DNA of 34,825 nt from CAYFPS01 sp964345075 (GCA_964345075.1 CAYFPS010000028.1:1-34825), one strand, 5' to 3'. Shown: positions 1 to 8,699, numbered from the stretch's first letter. Notes: a model not told the origin generated them from the sequence alone. Numbers and translations are program-made.

Positions 1-70
1 GAAAATCCCCCATTTTTGCAAATAGAGAAAAAATTTAAGGAGCAAATATGTCTACAATTTCACTTCCAAA
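1..70. repeat. Terminal direct repeat, left copy
   Basis: The first 70 bases match the last 70 (34756-34825) at 69 positions; the only difference is T at 16 versus G at 34771. The repeat begins in the GAAA loop of a hairpin that is complete only at the right end, and it runs into the start of the first gene. The simplest reading is the overlap of a circular assembly, giving a unit of about 34,755 bp. A true short terminal repeat on a linear virion genome is possible but less likely. Confidence 0.85.
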
Positions 71-419
71 AAAAGAACGAAATACGAGAAAAATTACTGA
101 TGAAGAAATGAGGGAAATGAAAAAGAAGGATCATAAGATTGTTAAAGGAATTTTTCGATGTTATGAGCCCCAGGGCGGAAGTATGACATTTAGTTTTAAG
201 AAATATAAAGGTGATGAGGTTCTTAAATATACCATGGTAGATGGAAATGTATATGATATTCCATTAATGGTAGCACGTCATCTAAATCAAAATTGCTATT
301 ATCCTCGGCACTCTCATGTTTTGGATGCTAATGGAACGCCTTCGGTAGAAGTTGGAAAAAAAGTAAATAGATGCTCTTTTGAAAGTTTAGAATTTCAAGA
401 TTTAGAGGAAGAAGAATAG
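48..419 (+). CDS. Conserved podovirus protein of the capsid-adaptor region
   Basis: A 123-residue soluble protein with a basic N-terminus (KKERNTRKITDEEMREMKKK) and an acidic tail (DLEEEE). The middle, with MTFSFKKYKGDEVLKYTMVDG and MVARHLNQNCYYPRHSHV, looks like a small conserved protein often encoded just after N4-gp56-type capsid genes; this is family recollection and no activity is known. The ribosome binding site TAAGGAG lies 8 bases before the ATG. Read around the circle, it follows the capsid gene and the 321-residue gene and precedes the head-tail joining genes, so a virion or head-completion role is likely. The start codon lies within the terminal repeat, so it also appears at the right end of the window. 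Confidence 0.8.
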   Translation: MSTISLPKKERNTRKITDEEMREMKKKDHKIVKGIFRCYEPQGGSMTFSFKKYKGDEVLKYTMVDGNVYDIPLMVARHLNQNCYYPRHSHVLDANGTPSVEVGKKVNRCSFESLEFQDLEEEE

Positions 420-421
420 AG

Positions 422-790
422 ATGTGTGCTTGTTATTCTAATCCTTCCCCAACCTTTTTACCCAAACGAGCATGCATCTCTTCTATTTCTAATGCAAATC
501 CCGCAGTTGTTACAACGATAAGCGATCATAATTATGTTTCTGGAGAAATTGTACGACTAGTAATTCCACAAGAATATGGAATGCAACAAGCTAATAACTT
601 AACAGGTACTATTACAATAACAGGAAGCACTACCTTTAATATAGATATCGATACGACGCTTTTTGATCTCTATGCTGCTCCTGTTCCTCTTCCAAGTGCC
701 TATACATCTGGACAAGTAATTCCTGTGGGAGAAGTAGCTTCTACTTTAGCAGGAGCAACTAAAAATGTTTTACCTTCAGGAGTTAGATAA
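422..790 (+). CDS. Small structural protein with an E1-FCCH-like beta domain
   Basis: 122 residues, rich in beta-branched residues. Residues 36-55 (HNYVSGEIVRLVIPQEYGMQ) and the later QVIPVGE near residue 97 align with residues 202-221 and about 267 of the 321-residue protein at 33778. The flank TFLPKRACISSI also matches FYPRKRTISAIT there. This beta module is often annotated in phages as ubiquitin-activating E1 FCCH-like; I use the name for the fold only and imply no ubiquitin chemistry. The gene starts 2 bases after its upstream neighbour ends, and its stop overlaps the next ATG. It is probably a minor virion component of the head or tail vertex. The exact role is unknown. Confidence 0.7.
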   Translation: MCACYSNPSPTFLPKRACISSISNANPAVVTTISDHNYVSGEIVRLVIPQEYGMQQANNLTGTITITGSTTFNIDIDTTLFDLYAAPVPLPSAYTSGQVIPVGEVASTLAGATKNVLPSGVR

Positions 791-1818
791 TGAGCACACC
801 AAGCACACTTGCTACAATAAGAACAAAAGTAAGGCGATTAACTGGTCGTCCTTCACCTCAGCAGATTTCTGATGCTGAAATAGATGATTATGTCAATACT
901 TTTTATCAATATGATTTTCCGGAACATTTGAGAGTTTTTTCAAATAACGGTGTTTTTACATTTATGACAGAAGCAAATGTTGATCAATATACAATGCTTA
1001 CAACAACTCCTGCAGCACCTGAATATAATGCTTTAACTGTAACTTTTGATGGGGCTCCGAGGCAAGCAGCGGATGTTTATTATAACCTACAACCTCCCGT
1101 TTACATAGCGGGCTATCAAAGTAATTATTCGCAAAGTAGAGAGCAGTTTTTTAGAACATATCCTTCCTTAGGGGATGTAATTACTACAGTTCTTGGAGAT
1201 GGTACTCCAGGACCTTATACCTTTACTTTAACTAGCACACCTGCATTACAAAACAGTATTTCTATAGGAGCAATTGATAGCACAGGAGATACAGTTAAAG
1301 TTGTGGATGATCCCCAGGGTAGGCTAACTGGAAATTGGATGATAAGTAATTTAGAAACTGCTGTTACGGGATCTATAAATTACATAACTGGAGCTGGAAC
1401 TATTACTTTTACAAATAATATTCCATCTGGGAATGAAATCACCATCATATATACTCCGTATGAGGCTAACCGACCTCAATCAGTATTATTCTATGACAAC
1501 ATCATAACATTGCGTCCTGTCCCCGATAGAGCTTATCCTGTGGCATTAAATGCTTTTTTAACACCTTCAGCTCTTTTAAATTCAACTGATGATCCAACAT
1601 TAAAGCAATGGTGGCAATATTTAGCCTATGGAGCTGCTAAAAAAATATTCGAAGATTCCCAAGATCCTGAAGGTATATCGCAAATAATTAGTGAATTTAA
1701 AAATCAGGAATCTTTGGTGTTAAATCGCCATATCGTTCAACAAACTAACGAAAGAACTGCCACTATTTATACAGAAATGACCGGTGGTTCATACCATAAT
1801 TTCAGCAATAGGTTTTAA
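790..1818 (+). CDS. Head-tail adaptor (P22 gp4-like tail accessory factor)
   Basis: 342 residues. The N-terminus (LATIRTKVRRLTGRPSPQQISDAEIDDYVN) is a helical segment typical of podovirus adaptors that dock on the portal. The middle is beta-rich. The C-terminus from about residue 273 (QWWQYLAYGAAKKIFEDSQD, then NERTATIYTEM) is again helical. The family role is to extend the portal ring and join it to the tail nozzle. Its position between the capsid genes and the nozzle gene at 2391 fits that job. The first base of its ATG is the last base of the preceding stop. The assignment rests on pattern and context and is good for 'adaptor', weaker for homology to P22 gp4 specifically. Confidence 0.7.
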   Translation: MSTPSTLATIRTKVRRLTGRPSPQQISDAEIDDYVNTFYQYDFPEHLRVFSNNGVFTFMTEANVDQYTMLTTTPAAPEYNALTVTFDGAPRQAADVYYNLQPPVYIAGYQSNYSQSREQFFRTYPSLGDVITTVLGDGTPGPYTFTLTSTPALQNSISIGAIDSTGDTVKVVDDPQGRLTGNWMISNLETAVTGSINYITGAGTITFTNNIPSGNEITIIYTPYEANRPQSVLFYDNIITLRPVPDRAYPVALNAFLTPSALLNSTDDPTLKQWWQYLAYGAAKKIFEDSQDPEGISQIISEFKNQESLVLNRHIVQQTNERTATIYTEMTGGSYHNFSNRF

Positions 1819-1819
1819 G

Positions 1820-2389
1820 ATGGTTTATACAACAAATATCCCCCAACCAACAGATGATCCTTCAACTACTAGTCAATCTCAATTTTTGAATAACTTTAAT
1901 GATATTTCTACAGTTATGTCAGTAGATCATGTTGGCTTTAATGATGCAGATCAAGGAAAGCATTCATTAATAGATTTTGTAAGACAAACTCTTCCTCAAA
2001 GTGCAAATGCAAATGAAGCTCTTTTATTTGGAGCACTTCAATCAGGAGCAACAGAACTATTTTTTGGAAGAGATGGCAATGCTGCTACACAAATGACGGG
2101 GATAATTCCAAGCACAGGAGGAGGAACAGCTACATCTTATTCATGGGATTTTGCTAGCGGTTTATCAATAAGATTTGGAAATGTTATTCATACTGGAACT
2201 GCTACCACAATTACATTTGATACAGCTTTTCCAAATTCTGCTTATGTAGTGTTGTTTAGTCCTCAAGGAGCTGCTGCTTTAGTTACAGGAAATAATGTTC
2301 AATCACTAACTACCGCAAATTTTACTTTGAATTCTTCTTCATCTGCCCCTGCAGGAAGTCGTTATTATTATGTTGCATTAGGACGTTAA
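1820..2389 (+). CDS. Tail protein with gp53-like C-terminal domain
   Basis: 189 residues from the ATG at 1820, which follows the upstream stop by one base. An in-frame ATG at 1784 would overlap the adaptor gene and adds residues without family likeness. The N-terminus (QPTDDPSTTSQSQFLNNFNDI, then MSVDHVGFNDADQGKHS) is a common phage virion-anchor pattern. The C-terminal about 70 residues (SWDFASGLSIRFGNVIHTGT, ITFDTAFPNSAYVVLF, YYYVALGR) match the tail-fibre gp53-like C-terminal domain: an opening SGL-IRFG strand, a TFDTAFP turn and a closing Y-VALGR strand. It is probably a short fibre or tail-tip component involved in host binding. A small trimeric fibre is the natural expectation. Confidence 0.7.
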   Translation: MVYTTNIPQPTDDPSTTSQSQFLNNFNDISTVMSVDHVGFNDADQGKHSLIDFVRQTLPQSANANEALLFGALQSGATELFFGRDGNAATQMTGIIPSTGGGTATSYSWDFASGLSIRFGNVIHTGTATTITFDTAFPNSAYVVLFSPQGAAALVTGNNVQSLTTANFTLNSSSSAPAGSRYYYVALGR

Positions 2390-2390
2390 A

Positions 2391-4619
2391 ATGGTTCTCA
2401 AATCATATCTCATTGGACCTCAAAAAGAAGGTTGGATAAATAGATCAGAACCTTTCTATTTACCAGAAAATGCATTTTATGATTTAGAAGATGCATATGT
2501 GTGGAGAGGAAAAGTAAAAAAACGATTTGGATATTCATTAATTGGAGACACTGATCTAGATTCTCGTTTAAGAATTAATTTAGGAGCTATTCCTGGAGGA
2601 GGAACGTTAGCAGCAACAGTTCCTGGTTCTATATTTAAGGTGGGACAAATGTTTTCTGTGGGAAACGATATTTTAACAGTTGTTACAGCAGGAGCTGCGC
2701 CGATGCTAACAACTAATAGTCCTACTACTACAGGAACCTATAATACAGCAACAGGAGCCTTTAGTATTACTGGAACAATTGGTACTGATGTTTATTTTTA
2801 TCCTGGAGAACCTGTTATGGGGCTAAGAGGATGGGAAACTTCTGATATTAATATGGAAGATGTTATTGCTTTTGATACTCAGTTTGCATATCAATTTTTA
2901 TCAGGAGCCTGGGAAAGAATAAGTACTACTCCTGCAACAGATCCTGCTCAATGGACCGGAAGCAATTCTCGATTTTATTGGACTGTAAATTATAGAGGAG
3001 CAAATCCTCAAGATTTATATTTTTATGAAGTTAATAATAAAGCATTTGATGTAGCCACAAGAACACTTGATGGAATAAAATATTTACTACCAGGAGGAGT
3101 TACATGGACAAATTTAAGGCCTCAGCTTGCGGCTGGACCTCCTCAACGTATATTAGAAGGCGCTAGAATTATTTTAGGCTTTAAAGACAGATTAATAGTT
3201 TTTAATACTATTGAATCTTCAGCCGGAACAGATGCAAATTTTTATAATCGTGCAAGATTCTCTCAAAATGGAAATCCTGTCGCTGCTGATGCATGGGATG
3301 ATGTTACTCCTGGAAAAGGAGGATTTATTGATGCTCCTATTGAGCAACAAATTGTTTCAGCGGAAAGATTACGAGATAGATTAATTGTTTATTTTGAAAG
3401 AAGTACATGGGAATTAGTTTATACGGGAAATGAAAGCGCACCATTTAAATGGCAGCAACTAAATGATGAATTAGGATGTGAAAGCTCTTTTTCTATTGTA
3501 GGATTTGATAAAAACGTAATAGGGGTTGGAAATGTAGGAATTCATGACTGTAATGGTGTAAGTGTAGGTAGAATTGATGCAAAAGTTCCTAATGAAGTTT
3601 TTAATATTCATAATGGCAATGATGGTCCTGCTAGGGTTTATGGGATACGCGACTATTATAATGAACTTGTATACTGGACTCTTCCTGATACTGATTCTGA
3701 GCCTACATTTCCTACAAGAATCTTAGTTTATAATTATGAAAATAATTCGTGGGCTCTTTTCAATGATTCTTTTACATGTTTTGGATTTTTCCAAAAAAGA
3801 TCAGATTTAACGTGGGCAGATTTGGGAGCAAAATTCGGAAATTGGCAAGGATGGAATGTTCCTTGGGGTTCCCCATTTTTTCAATCAGATTTTCCAGATA
3901 TAGCCTCAGGTAATCAACAAGGATTTGTTCATATCATAGATAATGATCGTCCATCCAATGCTCAAAGTCTTTACATTACTGATATGGATACTGCGCAACA
4001 GCGCTTTACGATTATAGATCATAATTTAAAAACTGGAGATTTTGTTTATGTAGAAGATTTAAATGGAATCACATTAGCAGATGTAAATATTACTACGTTT
4101 AAAGTTGTTAAAATCGATGATGATACAATTCGACCTGACTTTGGGGCATCTCCTAACTTTAGTTGGACTGGTACCTATACAGGAGGTGGAAAGATTGGAA
4201 GAATTAGCAATATAAAAATACTTTCCAAGGAATTCAATCCAGGAACTCCTATTGGACAACAATTTTCAATGCCATATGCAGACTTTTTGCTTTCTAAAAC
4301 TTCTGAAGGGGAAGTTTCTTTAGATTATTTTATCGATACTAGTGATAGTGAATCGACAAATGATAATGCTGCTCCAGGAGCTCTTTTAGGTACTAATATT
4401 CTTTATACGCAACCAGAAGATTCTTCAAATCCTCTTGCTTTTGAGACTCAACAACAGTTATGGCATCGATATTTTATTCAATCTCAAGGAGCTTTTATTC
4501 AGTTAAAATTATTCTTATCAGATGATCAGATGCAAAATCTTACAATTTCTCAATCTCCTTTTGAATTGCATGCCATTTTATTATATGTACAACCACAAGG
4601 AAGAATAATAGGTCCATGA
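2391..4619 (+). CDS. Tail nozzle / packaged-DNA stabilisation protein (P22 gp10-like)
   Basis: 742 residues, soluble and beta-rich, placed right after the adaptor. The N-terminus (WINRSEPFYLPENAFYDLED, WRGKVKKRFGY) and a segment near residue 416 (YGIRDYYNELVYWTLPD, then ILVYNYENNSWALFND) are the repeating strand pattern of the beta-propeller nozzle that closes podovirus tails. In the family this protein forms the hexameric tube below the adaptor and keeps packaged DNA in place. It is longer than P22 gp10 (about 470 residues). Part of the excess is an inserted beta module near residues 530-590 (HNLKTGDFVYVEDLNGITLA) related to those in the proteins at 422 and 33778. Its stop overlaps the next start by four bases (ATGA). 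Confidence 0.7.
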   Translation: MVLKSYLIGPQKEGWINRSEPFYLPENAFYDLEDAYVWRGKVKKRFGYSLIGDTDLDSRLRINLGAIPGGGTLAATVPGSIFKVGQMFSVGNDILTVVTAGAAPMLTTNSPTTTGTYNTATGAFSITGTIGTDVYFYPGEPVMGLRGWETSDINMEDVIAFDTQFAYQFLSGAWERISTTPATDPAQWTGSNSRFYWTVNYRGANPQDLYFYEVNNKAFDVATRTLDGIKYLLPGGVTWTNLRPQLAAGPPQRILEGARIILGFKDRLIVFNTIESSAGTDANFYNRARFSQNGNPVAADAWDDVTPGKGGFIDAPIEQQIVSAERLRDRLIVYFERSTWELVYTGNESAPFKWQQLNDELGCESSFSIVGFDKNVIGVGNVGIHDCNGVSVGRIDAKVPNEVFNIHNGNDGPARVYGIRDYYNELVYWTLPDTDSEPTFPTRILVYNYENNSWALFNDSFTCFGFFQKRSDLTWADLGAKFGNWQGWNVPWGSPFFQSDFPDIASGNQQGFVHIIDNDRPSNAQSLYITDMDTAQQRFTIIDHNLKTGDFVYVEDLNGITLADVNITTFKVVKIDDDTIRPDFGASPNFSWTGTYTGGGKIGRISNIKILSKEFNPGTPIGQQFSMPYADFLLSKTSEGEVSLDYFIDTSDSESTNDNAAPGALLGTNILYTQPEDSSNPLAFETQQQLWHRYFIQSQGAFIQLKLFLSDDQMQNLTISQSPFELHAILLYVQPQGRIIGP

Positions 4620-5131
4620 GCAGTTCATTTTCAGATTTTCCAGATAGCTTACTTCCAGAAACTTTTGTTATTCCTGATGAACCAGAAGAGCTTAAAATTA
4701 AACTTTATCAGTATTTAAATGATATTGCAATTGCATCGAATTCAAAAACAAATGGGTCTTATTATGATGAAGAGGTTTTAACAGGACAAAAATTATTTCC
4801 TGCTTATGATGCTTCGGGAAATGCAAACACAAGATTTAGAGATATTTATAGAAAAGTAATTGATACTGGAGCTCTTCCAAATGCAACATTTAAAAATGTG
4901 CCTCATGGCATTCCATTTGATAGTAATTATGCAGTAATAAAATTTTATGGGGCAGCCTATAACTCCACATTACTTGCAGCTATTCCTCTTCCAAATGTAA
5001 ATATTCTTGTTCCTACTGATGTAGTGCAATTGAGTTTAAATTCTACAGTTGTTTCATTAAGTACTTCAACAGCAAGTTATGCTACAGTTGACCGTTCTTA
5101 TGTAGTTGTAGAATATGTTAAATTGTTGTAA
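4616..5131 (+). CDS. Conserved podovirus virion-associated protein
   Basis: 171 residues with no membrane segment. The pattern is a helical N-terminal part (LKIKLYQYLNDIAIASNSK), a motif GSYYDEEVLTGQKLF, then FRDIYRKVIDTGALPN followed by VPHGIPFDSNYAVIKFYGAA, and a closing strand VVVEYVKLL. I recognise this arrangement from many uncharacterised phage proteins encoded beside tail genes; no biochemical function is established. It overlaps the nozzle gene by four bases, which implies translational coupling and assembly with the tail. A role as a tail-needle plug or fibre-attachment protein would be a guess. Confidence 0.65.
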   Translation: MSSSFSDFPDSLLPETFVIPDEPEELKIKLYQYLNDIAIASNSKTNGSYYDEEVLTGQKLFPAYDASGNANTRFRDIYRKVIDTGALPNATFKNVPHGIPFDSNYAVIKFYGAAYNSTLLAAIPLPNVNILVPTDVVQLSLNSTVVSLSTSTASYATVDRSYVVVEYVKLL

Positions 5132-5160
5132 AAGAAAAATTAAAATAAATAGGTGTTTAT

Positions 5161-5655
5161 ATGGCTTTTATGGACTTTCTCCTTGGTAAAGGATCAAAAA
5201 CTAAAACTAAACCAATTTACACTCCTCAACAAGAAGATTTATTAAATCAGCTTCTAGGGGGTGTTCAACAACAGATTCCAGCAGGATTAGCGAATCTTCA
5301 AAAAATTTTAGGTGGTGATCCTAGAACTTTTGAAGCTTTTGAGAGACCTGCACGAAGAGGATTTGAACAAAAAACCCTTCCTACAATAGCTGAGAGATTT
5401 ACTGCTGGGTTGGGAGAAGGAGGACAACGTTCTTCAGCATTTGGACAAGCTTTAGGGCAAGCGGGAAAAGAATTAGAAGAAGATATATTTGCAAGTAGAA
5501 TTGGAATGCAACAAGATGCTTTATCACAATTATTACAGCTTCTTCAACCATCACTTGCTCCAAGACAAATACAATATACAAAACCACGTCAACCTGGATT
5601 ATTAGAAAACTTACTTTCATCAGTTGCGGCGGGATTTACAGGAGGTTTTAGATGA
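5161..5655 (+). CDS. Internal virion / DNA-ejection protein (small)
   Basis: 164 residues, helix-rich and Gln/Leu-rich. A basic start (GKGSKTKTKPIYTPQQEDLL) is followed by FEAFERPARRGFEQKTLPTI and the small-residue-rich segment FTAGLGEGGQRSSAFGQAL, then LQLLQPSL repeats. This profile is common for the first of three ejection proteins in short-tailed phages (the P22 gp7 position). It is the first gene of a tightly coupled trio whose starts overlap the preceding stops. Such proteins leave the virion with the DNA and help it cross the envelope. The functional call rests on order and composition rather than a diagnostic motif. Confidence 0.55.
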   Translation: MAFMDFLLGKGSKTKTKPIYTPQQEDLLNQLLGGVQQQIPAGLANLQKILGGDPRTFEAFERPARRGFEQKTLPTIAERFTAGLGEGGQRSSAFGQALGQAGKELEEDIFASRIGMQQDALSQLLQLLQPSLAPRQIQYTKPRQPGLLENLLSSVAAGFTGGFR

Positions 5656-6653
5656 CAATTTATAGTGGTCCTGAAGCTTTTGAAGATCAGACTCCGTCGT
5701 TAGCTCAATCTTTAGGAACTTCTCTTGGAGCTCCGATTGGATCTGGATTACGAATGCTATTAAATTATAAGATGCAAGAAATGGCTAAACAAAAGCAATC
5801 GGAACGTTTAGCAGAACTTTTGCATGGGACGGCAGCTCCTTCTACAATGCAAATTGAAGGTGAAGTTGAAAGAGGTCCTATAGGAGAAGGAGGTGACATT
5901 TCTGATGAAGCAATAGCAATGGTAACTCAATCTGATCCGAATTTAGCTCGAGTTTTGCAGAGCCAAAAAGAATCTAAAATCAGACATACTGAAGCAAAAG
6001 CAAAAAGAGAAATGCAAAGAGCTCTTCCTTTTTTAAAACGTGTTGATGAAAGATCCGAAATTCTTCCTCAAAAAGAGAGCTCACTTCATTTAATGGAAGA
6101 TGCTGCTAAAGAAGGAGATTTAAGCTATTTTTCTCCAGATAATATAGCTGAAATAACTGGAGTTGAAGCGTTTAGGACTCCTAAAGGCGCTCAGTTTATT
6201 TCTGCCGGAAAAGAATATTTTTTAGGTTCTTTAAAAAGAGCTGGCACTCGTCCTAATCAATGGATTGAGCAACAAATTCAAAAAATGCTTCCGAAGATTG
6301 GAAGAAGTAGAAAGGCAAATTTAACAGTTATTGAGACATTAAAAAGTGAGCTTGAAGTTGAAAAAAAACAAATGGATTTAATCGAGGAAATTGCAGCTGA
6401 AGATGAAGCAAAATATGGATATATTCGTGGAAATATCGCAGGTGAAGTTCGTAAGAGATTGAAGAAGTTTGCTGATGAAGAACAAAAAGATCTCCTAAAA
6501 AGACTTCGAGCTATTGATAAAGGAGAAAATGTGGGTCCTGAAGAAGTTACTAAAGAAGAAATATTAATGATTGATCCGGCTGGAAATATTCGAAAGCTTA
6601 GAAAAAGTGATAGAAATGCGGCTATAAAAGAAGGTTATAAATTATATAAATGA
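5652..6653 (+). CDS. Internal virion / DNA-ejection protein (middle)
   Basis: 333 residues, strongly helical and highly charged, with Lys/Glu-rich coiled-coil segments through most of the C-terminal half (IETLKSELEVEKKQMDLIEE and after). A conserved-looking block, PKGAQFISAGKEYFLGSLKR near residues 178-198, is seen in other podovirus internal proteins. It has no signal peptide or membrane span. It starts inside the stop of the 164-residue protein (ATGA) and ends inside the start of the next gene, so the three are made together. It is probably the second ejection protein. A scaffold or assembly role cannot be excluded from sequence. Confidence 0.5.
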   Translation: MTIYSGPEAFEDQTPSLAQSLGTSLGAPIGSGLRMLLNYKMQEMAKQKQSERLAELLHGTAAPSTMQIEGEVERGPIGEGGDISDEAIAMVTQSDPNLARVLQSQKESKIRHTEAKAKREMQRALPFLKRVDERSEILPQKESSLHLMEDAAKEGDLSYFSPDNIAEITGVEAFRTPKGAQFISAGKEYFLGSLKRAGTRPNQWIEQQIQKMLPKIGRSRKANLTVIETLKSELEVEKKQMDLIEEIAAEDEAKYGYIRGNIAGEVRKRLKKFADEEQKDLLKRLRAIDKGENVGPEEVTKEEILMIDPAGNIRKLRKSDRNAAIKEGYKLYK

Positions 6654-7978
6654 GTTCTTCAAATCCTTCATTTAAAGAATTTGGCGAAATTGTCGAAAGG
6701 TCCTCTCCGATAAAATTCAAAGAATTTGGTGAATTGATTGATAAACCACCAACAGTTTCCGAAAAAGCCACTCAAAGATTTCGGCCTGGAGCGGGTGGAA
6801 AAGCTCTTCTTCGCGGATTATCAAAAGCTGCAATGGCAGTTCCAGAAATGGGTCCTTTAGGTGCTATTGCTCCAAGAGGTCCTATTACTCGCTCACAACA
6901 AGAGCAACAATTAGAACAACTTTTAGGAGATCCAGAAGCTGGATTTGCTGAAAAAGCTATTGAAAGAGGAGCAGAAATCGCTCCATATTTAGCCGGCGGT
7001 GAAGCTGGATTACTTCCAAAATTAGGAAGAACCGCTCTAACAGCATTAGCGGGTCAAACAGCAGAAGAGTTTGGATTAGGAGAATTAGCTCAAACTGGAG
7101 CTGAAATTGCTGCTATGGGACTTCCAGGATTTAGAAAGAAAATTGTTCCTACCAAATCTCAAGAAGAAGTAGTTAAAATGCTGCGCAGAAGGGGATTAAC
7201 TGAAGAACAAATAGCTCCTCTTATTCCCTCTGAAAGAAAAAGTGCTTTATTAAGTAAAATAGGAGCACGAGGATATCGTACAAGAAAAGCTGCTCAACGA
7301 ACAAAAGATGCGTTGGGAGATCTTTATTCACAAATAAATTTAGAAGGAGAAAAGTTGCCTATTCTTTCATCAAACAGGGCTTCTTCTCTTCAATCAGAAT
7401 TAATGAGCAAGCTAGAAAAACTTCCCTCTTCAATTAGAAAAACAGCCGAAAAAGATTTAAATGAATTATTCAGAAAACCAGTAAAAGCTTCTGATCTTAT
7501 AAATTTTTGGCAAGATATTAATTCTCAGATAAACTGGAAATCACTTAAAGGAGGAAAAAAGAGGCTAAATTCTTTAAAAACTCCTTTATTAGAAGGAATT
7601 AAAGATGTTAGTCCTGAATTAGCAAGAGATTTCGAATTAACAAATAAACAATATTCGAAATTTAATAATCTATATAAAAACTTGCAACCACAAAGTCTTG
7701 ATAGATGGATGACTTTAGGAGAAACAGGAGCATTTTTTTATTCATTAATGAAGTATGGTCCTAAAGGAGCAGCAAGTGTTGTTGGCACTGATGTGGCCAG
7801 AAGAATCGCCTCCGAAATGTTGATAAATCCTCATTTGCAAAATCTAATGAAGCAAATGGGGAAAGCCCTTCAACAAAATAAAGTGGGAATTGCAAAAAAG
7901 ATTCAAGATAAAATGGTCAAGGAATTGAAGAAAGAAGGAATTGATTTATCATTCCCACAGGATAATAATAACACCTAA
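6650..7978 (+). CDS. Internal virion / DNA-ejection protein (large)
   Basis: 442 residues. The N-terminus has a short tandem repeat (SFKEFGEIVE, then KFKEFGELID), followed by an Ala/Gly-rich, weakly hydrophobic stretch (about residues 90-165: IAPYLAGGEAGLLPKLGRTA and onward). That stretch could insert in or cross a membrane on ejection. The rest is helical and basic. An Ala/Gly-rich amphipathic zone in the last gene of a coupled trio is typical of podovirus ejection proteins that form the trans-envelope channel. No lytic transglycosylase or peptidase signature is visible. The gene ends just before a convergent minus-strand cassette with no obvious terminator between them. Confidence 0.5.
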   Translation: MSSSNPSFKEFGEIVERSSPIKFKEFGELIDKPPTVSEKATQRFRPGAGGKALLRGLSKAAMAVPEMGPLGAIAPRGPITRSQQEQQLEQLLGDPEAGFAEKAIERGAEIAPYLAGGEAGLLPKLGRTALTALAGQTAEEFGLGELAQTGAEIAAMGLPGFRKKIVPTKSQEEVVKMLRRRGLTEEQIAPLIPSERKSALLSKIGARGYRTRKAAQRTKDALGDLYSQINLEGEKLPILSSNRASSLQSELMSKLEKLPSSIRKTAEKDLNELFRKPVKASDLINFWQDINSQINWKSLKGGKKRLNSLKTPLLEGIKDVSPELARDFELTNKQYSKFNNLYKNLQPQSLDRWMTLGETGAFFYSLMKYGPKGAASVVGTDVARRIASEMLINPHLQNLMKQMGKALQQNKVGIAKKIQDKMVKELKKEGIDLSFPQDNNNT

Positions 7979-8011
7979 TATAGCAAATAAAAATGTAATC
8001 ATATTTCTGCT

Positions 8012-8191
8012 TTAATTTTTTATACTTTTTTCAAGTTCTAAAATTCTCTGGTCCAACTTACAAACGGTTTTTAGAAGCTCTATTATATCCTCACGCATTT
8101 GTTCTATAGGATATGCCAAAATTATTGTTCCATCTGGAGACTCAATGTATTTATTTTCGAACTTTTTTAAGCTTTTTTTTATTTTTTCCAT
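8012..8191 (-). CDS. Small helical protein of unknown function (59 aa)
   Basis: Translates as MEKIKKSLKKFENKYIESPD... ending ...LDQRILELEKSIKN, 59 residues: a basic start, a short strand-like middle (GTIILAYPI) and a C-terminal heptad-type helix. An AAGGA ribosome binding site lies 8 bases before the ATG. It is the last of three minus-strand genes that follow one another at intervals of -1 and 11 bases, so it is probably cotranscribed with the RHH and membrane genes upstream. No family is recognised. The C-terminal coiled coil suggests a dimer or a partner protein. Confidence 0.65.
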   Translation of the reverse strand: MEKIKKSLKKFENKYIESPDGTIILAYPIEQMREDIIELLKTVCKLDQRILELEKSIKN

Positions 8192-8202
8192 CTTAGTTTT
8201 CC

Positions 8203-8397
8203 TTAATCTTTCTTTAAAGATACATTATATCTTTGTGCTTCGATATTGCATAAGCGCCCATGGAAATCTTTCATTTCTTTGTCCATAGAAGCCATTAAAT
8301 CGAGAGCTCTCCGATTATCTGCGCGAGCTTCGCTTCTATTCCACGCGAACATCCCTCCCATTGCTGCTATTATTGTTAATACTTGAGTCCATTCCAT
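8203..8397 (-). CDS. Small membrane-anchored protein with a cytoplasmic helix
   Basis: 64 residues: one hydrophobic segment at about residues 4-19 (TQVLTIIAAMGGMFAW), then a charged helical tail (SEARADNRRALDLMASMDKE, MKDFHGRLCNIEAQR). GAGAGGA lies 8 bases before the ATG, and the start overlaps the RHH stop by one base. The layout (N-terminal anchor, tail ending in a D/E-MKDFHGRL-x-IE motif) resembles short proteins I recall from chlamydiae and other intracellular bacteria; this is memory, not a search. A class III-like holin or another membrane effector is conceivable because no other holin was found, but nothing here proves lysis. Confidence 0.65.
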   Translation of the reverse strand: MEWTQVLTIIAAMGGMFAWNRSEARADNRRALDLMASMDKEMKDFHGRLCNIEAQRYNVSLKKD

Positions 8398-8582
8398 TAT
8401 TTTTTCCTCTCAATTTTAATGAATTTATCTTCACCTCTTTCAATTTTTCGAACCTTTTCTATTAGAACTCGATTTACAAAAACACCTAGAGGAGTATTTG
8501 TGAGAGCAGAATATCCTTTCAGCTTAGCTTTTAATTCCTCTGAAATATTTACTGTTAATCGTTTAGTTTTAGGTCCATGCAT
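8397..8582 (-). CDS. Ribbon-helix-helix (CopG/Arc-type) DNA-binding protein
   Basis: 61 residues from the ATG at 8582, chosen because AGGA sits 8 bases upstream; an upstream in-frame TTG at 8624 has no ribosome binding site. The segment KRLTVNISEELKAKLKGYSALTNTPLG is the classic RHH pattern: a basic beta strand (KRLTVNI), helix A (SEELKAKLKGYSAL), a turn, and helix B (VFVNRVLIEKVRK). Family members dimerise through the strand and bind operator major grooves. It heads a three-gene minus-strand cassette facing away from the big fibre gene, so it probably regulates its own promoter in 8583-8699 and perhaps the fibre promoter. An antitoxin role is possible, but neither partner gene looks like a known toxin. 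Confidence 0.75.
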   Translation of the reverse strand: MHGPKTKRLTVNISEELKAKLKGYSALTNTPLGVFVNRVLIEKVRKIERGEDKFIKIERKK

Positions 8583-8699
8583 AGGTGATTTCCTGCTTTT
8601 ATGCTTAATATATCTCAAAAACAATAAAAACGAAACATTAAAATAAACAATATGTTAACTAAAAAAATAAAGAACTAACTTAACCCCAAGGATTAAAAA
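8583..8699. promoter_or_regulatory. Divergent control region between RHH gene and tail-fibre gene
   Basis: A 117-base AT-rich spacer between divergent starts. The minus strand reads TTGAGATATATTAAGC about 30 bases before the RHH gene, with TATATT as a possible -10. The plus strand carries AAGGA before the fibre ATG. I could not fix a -35/-10 pair with confidence for either direction. As the only spacer next to the RHH gene, it is the obvious place for its operator. Confidence 0.35.

Noticed and set aside
8383..8646. Plus-strand 87-codon frame over the regulator cassette
   Set aside because: It lies antisense to the RHH gene, which has a clear family pattern and a ribosome binding site; the plus frame has neither.
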